Source of the DNA: an uncultured Bacteroidales bacterium
Lineage (GTDB): Bacteria; Bacteroidota; Bacteroidia; Bacteroidales; UBA932
Length of the DNA: 20,651 nt
Direction of reading: 5' to 3'
Assembly (NCBI GenBank): GCA_934702165.1
Contig: CAKUYG010000017.1
Location: forward strand, 1 to 20,651
Shown: piece by piece, positions 15,879-20,651 of the stretch
Layout: every line of letters starts with the position of its first letter
Position numbering within the stretch: the stretch's first letter is position 1
Notes under the pieces: generated by a model
What the model saw: only the letters and a program-made list of their open reading frames with translations
Databases searched by the model: none
Told to the model about the DNA's origin: nothing
Position numbers and translations under genes: made by a program

Positions 15879-16577
15879 TTATGCGTGTACTGTCGTGCCT
15901 ACTTTCTCCCCGTTGAGGACCCTGGCAAGGTTGCCTTTCTCCTCTATGTTGAACACGATGATCGGGACCGGACCCTGTTCGCAGAGGGCGAATGCCGTCG
16001 CGTCCATGACCTTGAGGTGGTCGGAAAGGGCCTTTGTGAAGGTGAGCTCCTCGTACTTGACTGCATCAGGGTGCTTTTCGGGATCGGCGGTGTAGACCCC
16101 GTCCACTCTCGTCCCTTTGAGCAGGGCGTCCGCTCCGATTTCAAGGGCACGGAGCGCCGCTCCGGAGTCAGTGGTGAAGAACGGGTTGCCTGTGCCTCCT
16201 GAGATCAGGGCCACGCCGCCCTCTTCAAGCAGGGAGACAACTTCTTCTTTTCTATAATAATGTGCGATAGGGGTCATCGGGGTGGCTGTGAACACTTCGG
16301 CTTTCAGACCTTCTGACCTGAGGGCGCATGCGAGGCCGAGGGAGTTGATCACTGTGGCCAGCATACCCATGCGGTCGCCTGTTATCCTGTCGAATCCGGA
16401 TCCGAGGCCTTGGAGTCCGCGGAATATGTTGCCGCCTCCGTTGACTACGGCGACCTGATGTCCGGCCTTCACTGCGGCTGCTATTTCTTTTGCGTATCTT
16501 ACCAGGCTTTCTGAATCAATGCCCTTGCCTGACGGGCCCCCGAGGCTTTCGCCGCTAAGTTTCAGCAATACTCTCAT
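15879..16577 (-). CDS. pyrH: UMP kinase
   Basis: Hexameric bacterial UMP kinase that makes UDP from UMP and ATP, the committed kinase of pyrimidine nucleotide synthesis, in the cytoplasm. The 232-aa protein starts MRVLLKLSGESLGG (ATP-binding), then VVNGGGNIFRG, FDRITGDRMGMLATVINSLGLA and SGGTGNPFFTTDSGAALRALEIGAD (UMP-binding), and LLKGTRVDGVYTADPEKHPDA. The frame is open to a TTG at 16598, but that lies inside the -7 box; the ATG at 16575-16577 gives the conserved start. The first gene of pyrH-frr, divergent from sdhC. Confidence 0.97.
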   Translation of the reverse strand: MRVLLKLSGESLGGPSGKGIDSESLVRYAKEIAAAVKAGHQVAVVNGGGNIFRGLQGLGSGFDRITGDRMGMLATVINSLGLACALRSEGLKAEVFTATPMTPIAHYYRKEEVVSLLEEGGVALISGGTGNPFFTTDSGAALRALEIGADALLKGTRVDGVYTADPEKHPDAVKYEELTFTKALSDHLKVMDATAFALCEQGPVPIIVFNIEEKGNLARVLNGEKVGTTVHA

Positions 16578-16595
16578 ATCCGAATGTTTGGAAAA

Positions 16596-16603
16596 CAAAT
16601 GTA
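16596..16603 (-). promoter_or_regulatory. Bacteroidota -7 promoter box for pyrH-frr
   Basis: Reads TACATTTG on the minus strand (perfect TAnnTTTG). CTTG at 16624-16627, 20 nt upstream, is a one-mismatch -33 element. The box is 18 nt before the pyrH ATG. Confidence 0.7.
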
Positions 16604-16635
16604 TTTGAAAATTATGAAACTTGCAAGATTAGAAT

Positions 16636-16643
16636 TATATTTG
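16636..16643 (+). promoter_or_regulatory. Bacteroidota -7 promoter box for sdhC
   Basis: TATATTTG, a perfect TAnnTTTG, 31 nt before the sdhC ATG. No TTTG is seen at proper -33 spacing. Confidence 0.65.
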
Positions 16644-16674
16644 CAGCCCCGTACAACGATTAAATATTGTAACA

Positions 16675-17400
16675 ATGTTCATATTCAATTCTTCGATCGG
16701 CAAGAAATTCATCCAGGCGGTGAGCGGAGCTTTCCTCATCCTGTTCCTGCTTCTGCACGGTACCATCAACTTCTTCTCCGTGATTGATTCGTTCACGGGC
16801 AAATTCGGCGTCTGCGCTGCAGATGACAAGCTTTTCAGCGCCGGGGACGGCCTTTTCAAGCTCGGCTGCGACTTCATGTCTACCCCTGTGATTTCCATCA
16901 TGGTCCCGATTCTGGCGCTCGGCTTCCTCGTGCACATCGTGTACGGCTGCTGGCTTACCGCCAAGAACATCTCCGCCCGTGGAGGATACAAGCGCTATGA
17001 GGTCGCCTCCAAGGCTGCCACCGACTCCTGGTCCGCGCGTAACATGTTCGTGCTCGGCATCGTCATCCTCGGCGTGCTCTTCTTCCACCTTTTCCATTTC
17101 TGGGCGAAGATGCAGCTTCCCGAGATGTTCGGCATAGGCAATTATGAGGACAACCCTTATCTGCTGCTGACCACGGTGTTCGGCAACTGGTGGGTGCTCG
17201 CGATATATCTCGTATGGTTCGCGGCCATCTGGTTCCACCTCTCACACGGCTTCTGGAGCATGTTCCAGACAGTGGGCTGGGACGGAAGCGTCTGGTTCAA
17301 GCGTGTCAAGGTGATAGGTGTGGTGGTTGTCACTATCATCTGCCTCCTCTTCGTGTCTGTCGCCATCAACGCATTCATCCAGGCCAACTTCATCGCTTGA
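16675..17400 (+). CDS. sdhC: Succinate dehydrogenase/fumarate reductase cytochrome b subunit
   Basis: The 241-aa membrane anchor of the b558-type succinate:quinone oxidoreductase / fumarate reductase, which passes electrons between menaquinol and the FrdB/SdhB iron-sulfur subunit. Five transmembrane helices are visible at about 12-34, 71-92, 123-143, 172-193 and 209-233. Histidines suited to ligate two hemes sit in them: H28, H87, H138/H141 and H188/H191. The start MFIFNSSIGKKFIQAVSG and the GFWSMFQTVGWD segment are characteristic of Bacteroides-type SdhC. The expected flavoprotein and iron-sulfur genes do not follow; rplM comes next, under its own promoter. Confidence 0.93.
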   Translation: MFIFNSSIGKKFIQAVSGAFLILFLLLHGTINFFSVIDSFTGKFGVCAADDKLFSAGDGLFKLGCDFMSTPVISIMVPILALGFLVHIVYGCWLTAKNISARGGYKRYEVASKAATDSWSARNMFVLGIVILGVLFFHLFHFWAKMQLPEMFGIGNYEDNPYLLLTTVFGNWWVLAIYLVWFAAIWFHLSHGFWSMFQTVGWDGSVWFKRVKVIGVVVVTIICLLFVSVAINAFIQANFIA

Positions 17401-17413
17401 GAGCAGGGAAGTT

Positions 17414-17444
17414 TTTGATTTGACAAAATATTTACGTATCTTTG
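17414..17444 (+). promoter_or_regulatory. Complete Bacteroidota promoter for rplM-rpsI-rpsB-tsf
   Basis: The best promoter in the window: -33 TTTG (17414-17417), 19-nt spacer, -7 TATCTTTG (17437-17444), matching the TTTG-N19-21-TAnnTTTG consensus in full. Transcription should start near 17448, leaving a leader of about 55 nt before the GTG of rplM. Confidence 0.85.
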
Positions 17445-17478
17445 CGACCCCTATTTTGTGTAGGGATCGCAATTTTTT
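17444..17478 (+). promoter_or_regulatory. Hairpin plus U-tract in the rplM leader, overlapping its promoter
   Basis: GCGACCCCTA (17444-17453) pairs with TAGGGATCGC (17461-17470), 10 bp with one C-A mismatch and a 7-nt loop, followed by AATTTTTT. For transcripts arriving from sdhC the whole stem forms, which looks like an intrinsic terminator. For transcripts starting at the rplM promoter only the inner CCCTA/TAGGG part would remain, so it could also be a leader control element. Confidence 0.5.
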
Positions 17479-17502
17479 ATTAACTATTTTAAGATCAAGA
17501 CA

Positions 17503-17955
17503 GTGGACACACAAAGCTACAAGACAGTATCGCTCAATGCAGCGACTGTGGACAAGAAGTGGGTTGTCATTGACGCGACAGATCTCGCGCTTGGTCGTCT
17601 TGCGTCCCGTGTGGCGCTTGTCCTTCGCGGCAAGACCAAGCCGGGCTATACTCCTCATGTGGACTGCGGTGACAATGTCATCGTCGTCAATGCGGAGAAA
17701 GTCGCTCTCGGTGGCAAGAAGATGACTGACCGTGTTTACGTTCGTTACACCGGCTATCCTGGTGGACAGCGTTTCACGACTCCGAAGGAGATCCTCGCGA
17801 CTCGACCTGCCGAACTCGTCAGGAGAGCAGTGAAGGGTATGCTCCCTAAGACACGTCTTGGTGCAGATCTGCTCAACAACCTGTATGTATATGCAGGGCC
17901 GGAGCATCCACACCAGGCACAGACCCCTAAAGAAATTAAGTTGGACGAAATTTAA
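17503..17955 (+). CDS. rplM: Ribosomal protein L13 (uL13)
   Basis: A 150-aa large-subunit protein that acts early in 50S assembly. Hallmarks: WVVIDATDLALGRLAS (20-35), VALVLRGKTKPGYTPHVDCGDNVIVVNAEK, YTGYPGGQR and VKGMLPKTRLGADLLNNLYVYAGPEHPHQAQ. The start codon is GTG. It is chosen because MDTQSYKT matches the N-terminus of Bacteroides L13 as I recall it, and no ATG lies nearby. No strong Shine-Dalgarno is present; the leader is A/T-rich. First gene of the operon with rpsI, 9 nt downstream. Confidence 0.97.
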   Translation: MDTQSYKTVSLNAATVDKKWVVIDATDLALGRLASRVALVLRGKTKPGYTPHVDCGDNVIVVNAEKVALGGKKMTDRVYVRYTGYPGGQRFTTPKEILATRPAELVRRAVKGMLPKTRLGADLLNNLYVYAGPEHPHQAQTPKEIKLDEI

Positions 17956-17964
17956 ACAGAGCAA

Positions 17965-18354
17965 ATGGAACAGACACACGCCCTTGGAAGACGTAAGACA
18001 GCTGTAGCTCGCGTTTATCTCACTCCAGGCAAAGGCAACGTCACGATCAACGACCGCGCTCTCGAGGTTTATTTTCCGCTCGAGTCCCTCCAGTATGTTG
18101 TGAACCAGCCGTTCGAAGTTACCGGCACTCTCGGCCAGTTCGATGTCAAGGTTACCCTCGTGGGCGGCGGCATCAAAGGACAGGCTGAGGCTGTGCGCCT
18201 CGGTATCGCCCGCGCCCTCAGTGAGCTTGACAGAGAGGCATATCGTGCTGCGCTCAAGTCTGCCGGTTTCCTCACCCGCGATTCACGCGAGGTTGAGCGT
18301 AAGAAGCCTGGTCAGCCTGGTGCACGCCGCCGCTTCCAGTTCAGCAAACGTTAG
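17965..18354 (+). CDS. rpsI: Ribosomal protein S9 (uS9)
   Basis: A 129-aa small-subunit protein whose C-terminal tail reaches the P-site tRNA. Starts with [25 protein letters not shown]; then [22 protein letters not shown], and ends with the universally conserved basic tail [18 protein letters not shown]. The ATG follows the rplM stop by 9 nt, the standard L13-S9 pairing. The 153 nt after its stop form a structured leader ahead of rpsB. Confidence 0.98.
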   Translation: MEQTHALGRRKTAVARVYLTPGKGNVTINDRALEVYFPLESLQYVVNQPFEVTGTLGQFDVKVTLVGGGIKGQAEAVRLGIARALSELDREAYRAALKSAGFLTRDSREVERKKPGQPGARRRFQFSKR

Positions 18355-18507
18355 CATAAAGCTGATTACGGCACAGCCCGGTTTGAAACCGCTCCCGCAG
18401 GAGGGTTGCCGTGCTGCGGAAAAGGCCGGAGACCGGTCAGACCGTTACTCCGCCTTGAAGAAAAGAGACCCCGGAAGGGGACAGTTTACAAAAACAGAAA
18501 CAGACAG
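18355..18507 (+). promoter_or_regulatory. Structured intercistronic leader of rpsB-tsf
   Basis: A 153-nt gap without a promoter box but rich in stems. Module 1 is a three-way junction: ACGGCA (18368-18373) with TGCCGT (18407-18412) encloses CGGTT/AACCG (18379-18391) and CTCC-CGCA-GGAG (18392-18403). Module 2: CGGAG (18427-18431) with CTCCG (18448-18452) encloses CGGT-CAG-ACCG (18434-18444). Module 3: CCCC-GGAA-GGGG (18469-18480), a GNRA-capped hairpin. An unpaired A-rich stretch then leads to the rpsB ATG. It is a candidate autoregulatory site for S2 or a processing signal. The base pairing is read by eye, not folded by software. Confidence 0.6.
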
Positions 18508-19314
18508 ATGTCAAGAACAAATTTCCAGGAATTGCTTGATGCAGGCGTTCACTTCGGCCACCTGGCCAGGAAGTGGAACCCTAAGATGGCTCCGTATATC
18601 TTCGACCAGAAGAACGGCATCCACATCATCGACCTGCACAAGACTATCGGCAAGATAGATGAGGCGGCCGAGGAGATGAAGCAGCTTGCAAAGTCAGGCC
18701 GCAAGATCCTCTTTGTCGCCACCAAGAAACAGGCAAAGGACATTGTAAAAGAGAAGGCAGCCGAAGTGAATATGCCTTCCATCACCGAGCGCTGGGCCGG
18801 TGGTATGCTCACCAACTTCCCGACCATCCGCAAGGCCATCAAGAAGATGTCCGTCATCGACAAGATGAAGGAGGACGGCACTTTCGACAAGCTCGCCAAG
18901 AGGGAGCGTCTCCAGATTGACCGTCAGAGGGCTAAGCTCGAGAAGAACCTCGGTTCCATCCGTGACATGAGCCGTCTTCCGTCAGCACTCTTCGTTGTCG
19001 ATGTGCAGAAGGAGGCCAATGCAGTCAAAGAGGCGAATCGTCTCAATATCCCGGTATTCGCAATGGTTGATACTTGTTGCGATCCTACCCCTATTGATTA
19101 TGTGATACCGGCAAATGACGATGCCGTAAACTCTATCGACTACGTTGTGAGCGTACTTTGCAAAGCCATCGAGGAAGGTCTTGCTGAGCGCAAGCTTGAG
19201 AAAGACAAGGAAGCTTCAGAGGAGGTCGGTGAAGAGAAGCCGGCTGCAGCCCGCAAGCTCCGTGCCCGCAAGGGGGCTCCGAAGGCCGAGGAGGCTGAGG
19301 TGAAGTCCGAGTAA
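18508..19314 (+). CDS. rpsB: Ribosomal protein S2 (uS2)
   Basis: A 268-aa small-subunit protein that joins late in 30S assembly. Start MSRTNFQELLDAGVHFGHLARKWNPKMAPYIF is the conserved N-terminus. IHIIDLHKTIGKIDEA, FVATKKQAKDIV, ERWAGGMLTNFPTIRKAIKKM, LGSIRDMSRLPSALFVVDVQKEANAVKEANRLNIPVFAMVDT and DYVIPANDDA follow in family order. The charged C-terminal extension (from about 230, rich in E, K and A) is common in Bacteroidota S2. The frame is open upstream to 18406, but that part lies in the structured leader and has no S2 similarity, so ATG 18508 is used. tsf follows 27 nt later. Confidence 0.98.
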   Translation: MSRTNFQELLDAGVHFGHLARKWNPKMAPYIFDQKNGIHIIDLHKTIGKIDEAAEEMKQLAKSGRKILFVATKKQAKDIVKEKAAEVNMPSITERWAGGMLTNFPTIRKAIKKMSVIDKMKEDGTFDKLAKRERLQIDRQRAKLEKNLGSIRDMSRLPSALFVVDVQKEANAVKEANRLNIPVFAMVDTCCDPTPIDYVIPANDDAVNSIDYVVSVLCKAIEEGLAERKLEKDKEASEEVGEEKPAAARKLRARKGAPKAEEAEVKSE

Positions 19315-19341
19315 GTTCCATTTATATAGACTGATAAGAAT

Positions 19342-20337
19342 ATGGCAATTACAGCAGCAGACGTAATGAAATTACGTAAAATGACTTCTGCGGGAATGAT
19401 GGACTGCAAGAAGGCACTTGAAGAAGCCGCAGGTGACTTCAACAAGGCCATCGACATCATCCGTGAGAAGGGAAAGCTTGTGGCCGCCAAGAGGGCTGAC
19501 CGCGAGACTTCCGAGGGTGCGGTAAAGGCACGTGTATCCGGCGACAAGGGCATCCTCGTATGCCTTGGTTGCGAGACTGACTTCGTGAGCCGCAATTCGG
19601 ATTTCCAGAATCTCGCCGAGGCTATCGCTGACGTGGCCATTGCGCAGTGCCCTGCCGATCTTGAGGCCCTCAAGGCCTGCAAGATGTCTGACGGCTACAC
19701 CGTTCAGGAGGCTGTCGAGGCTCAGACAGGCAAGACCGGAGAGAAGCATGTTCTTGCTTACTATGCACTTGTCGAGGCACCTTTCGTGGCCCAGTACGTG
19801 CACAAGATCAACGGTAAGCTCGGTGCTCTGGTAGGTTTCAACAAGCCTGTCCCGGAGGAACTTGCAAAGGGAGTTGTGATGCAGGTCGCATCAATGAACC
19901 CTGTCGCCATCTCTGCGGAGGACTGCCCTAAAGACGTGCTCGACAACGAGTATCAGGTGGCTGTCCAGAAGACCAAGGAAGAGCAGGTCCAGAAGGCGAT
20001 CGACGCCGCCCTCAAGAAGGCTGGCATCAACCCTGCCCATGTGGACAGCGAGGAGCACATCGAGTCCAACACCTCCAAGGGTTGGCTCACTCCTGAGCAG
20101 GCTGCCCAGGCCCGCGAGATCATCAAGACCGTAGGTGAGCAGAAAGCTGCCAACCTTCCGGCTCAGATGATCGAGAACATCGCCAAAGGACGCGTGCAGA
20201 AGTTCCTCAAGGAGCAGACGCTTCTCGAGCAGGAGTATCAGATGAGTGATGACAAGATCTCCGTGAAGGATGCTCTTGCAGCGGCCGACAAGGATATCAA
20301 GATTCTCGCTTTCAAGCGTTTCTCACTCAACGACTAG
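19342..20337 (+). CDS. tsf: Translation elongation factor Ts
   Basis: Nucleotide exchange factor that reloads EF-Tu with GTP in the cytoplasm. 331 aa, similar to the long Bacteroidota EF-Ts (E. coli: 283). The N-terminal UBA-like domain is VMKLRKMTSAGMMDCKKALEEAAGDFNKAI (8-37). The EF-Tu-contacting motif is TDFVSRN (79-85) in GCETDFVSRNSDF. The dimerisation and core domains follow: VAQYVHKINGKLGALVGF and VVMQVASMNPVAIS. The end, VQKFLKEQTLLEQEYQMSDDKISVKD, is a conserved C-terminal helix. Last gene of the operon, followed directly by an intrinsic terminator. Confidence 0.98.
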   Translation: MAITAADVMKLRKMTSAGMMDCKKALEEAAGDFNKAIDIIREKGKLVAAKRADRETSEGAVKARVSGDKGILVCLGCETDFVSRNSDFQNLAEAIADVAIAQCPADLEALKACKMSDGYTVQEAVEAQTGKTGEKHVLAYYALVEAPFVAQYVHKINGKLGALVGFNKPVPEELAKGVVMQVASMNPVAISAEDCPKDVLDNEYQVAVQKTKEEQVQKAIDAALKKAGINPAHVDSEEHIESNTSKGWLTPEQAAQAREIIKTVGEQKAANLPAQMIENIAKGRVQKFLKEQTLLEQEYQMSDDKISVKDALAAADKDIKILAFKRFSLND

Positions 20338-20354
20338 TATTTTAGAATGTTTGA

Positions 20355-20390
20355 GGGGCGGTCGGTGTTATGCGGATCGCCCCTTTTTTT
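20355..20390 (+). terminator. Intrinsic terminator of rplM-rpsI-rpsB-tsf
   Basis: GGGGCGGTC (20355-20363) pairs with GATCGCCCC (20375-20383), 9 bp including one G-U, with an 11-nt loop and then seven Ts (20384-20390). It begins 17 nt after the tsf stop. The strongest terminator in the window. Confidence 0.92.
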
Positions 20391-20404
20391 GAAAAACAGT
20401 GATC

Positions 20405-20651
20405 ATGAAGAAATTATTTTTGACTTTGTGTGCAGCCGTGGTTTGCCTGGCAGCAGGTGCGCAGGCCAATGTCGGTTACAGGCAGGGCTACCGCGGTAGT
20501 GTTGAGCTTGAGAATATGGTACTTGTCAACAAGGCCCCCGACAACATGTCCGGCATCTCTCTCGTCTCTTCCCACGGATACAGTTTCGGTAACGGGGTTT
20601 TCCTCGGTGGTGGACTGGCTCTCACGACGGAGTTGCGCTACAGGGATTTTG
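20405..20651 (+). CDS. Putative outer-membrane beta-barrel protein, 3'-truncated by window edge
   Basis: The first 82 codons of a gene running off the window. The start MKKLFLTLCAAVVCLAAGAQA is a clear signal peptide (cleavage near residue 20-22). The mature part, NVGYRQGYRGSVELENMVLV...GISLVSSHGYSFGNGVFLGGGLALTTELRYRDF, has the alternating, glycine- and aromatic-rich pattern of a beta barrel. It resembles small outer-membrane proteins common in Bacteroidales, in which a YRGxVE start is followed by an SHGYxFxxxxFLGGG stretch. No function can be given. It lies just past the tsf terminator; a TTTTTTTG at 20384-20391 is a poor -7 candidate. Confidence 0.75.
   Translation, partial: MKKLFLTLCAAVVCLAAGAQANVGYRQGYRGSVELENMVLVNKAPDNMSGISLVSSHGYSFGNGVFLGGGLALTTELRYRDF

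Noticed and set aside
16578..16598. Upstream TTG start for pyrH
   Set aside because: The codon is inside the TACATTTG promoter box; ATG at 16577 gives the conserved start.
18406..18507. 34-codon N-terminal extension of rpsB
   Set aside because: Lies within the base-paired leader and has no S2 similarity; the conserved N-terminus starts at ATG 18508.
20384..20391. TTTTTTTG as a -7 box for the last gene
   Set aside because: It is mostly the terminator T-tract, lacks the A of TAnnTTTG, and has no -33 partner.

Overview
This looks like chromosomal core-genome sequence from a member of the Bacteroidota, most likely order Bacteroidales. Three things support that. The proteins resemble Bacteroides-type versions: Ddl, a b558-type SdhC, a DUF3109 protein, and L13 opening with MDTxSYKT. 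At least seven intergenic sites match the Bacteroidota -7 promoter box TAnnTTTG. Genes generally lack strong Shine-Dalgarno sequences. The DNA is moderately GC-rich. I cannot name a genus. I see no mobile element, CRISPR array, tRNA or rRNA.

Layout, left to right. Positions 1-1710 hold the end of ddl (peptidoglycan precursor) followed 3 nt later by prmC (release-factor methylation). A single-gene lipoprotein of unknown function follows (1817-2968), with a strong palindrome in front of it. On the minus strand, a secreted TPR protein and a U32 peptidase-like (RNA hydroxylation-type) protein form a two-gene operon (5629 to 2949). Divergent from it are a degenerate M16 peptidase homologue and a DUF3109 cysteine-rich protein (5712-8872). 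A small membrane protein (minus strand) is divergent from an operon of a membrane-anchored coiled-coil protein and hemW (9379-11376). A three-domain aminopeptidase P (minus) is divergent from dus-lpxK (13183-15310). pyrH-frr (minus) is divergent from sdhC (16675-17400). The translation operon rplM-rpsI-rpsB-tsf (17503-20337) ends in a clear intrinsic terminator. The last feature is the start of a putative outer-membrane protein that runs off the window.

The architecture is compact. All four convergent gene pairs overlap at their 3' ends (20, 20, 8 and 14 nt). Most divergent pairs share tightly packed back-to-back -7 boxes. Three genes start so close to their -7 box that their mRNAs would be nearly leaderless. 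pyrH-frr sits beside rpsB-tsf as in many bacteria, but on the opposite strand and separated by sdhC and rplM-rpsI.

I found no obviously new multi-gene system; the genes are mostly housekeeping. The best leads are non-coding: a multi-hairpin leader between rpsI and rpsB that may be a ribosomal-protein control RNA; a hairpin with a U-tract overlapping the rplM promoter; a 24-bp palindrome before the lipoprotein gene; and a likely frr terminator inside the lpxK coding sequence. The solitary sdhC and the M16 homologue without its zinc motif are the main protein-level oddities.
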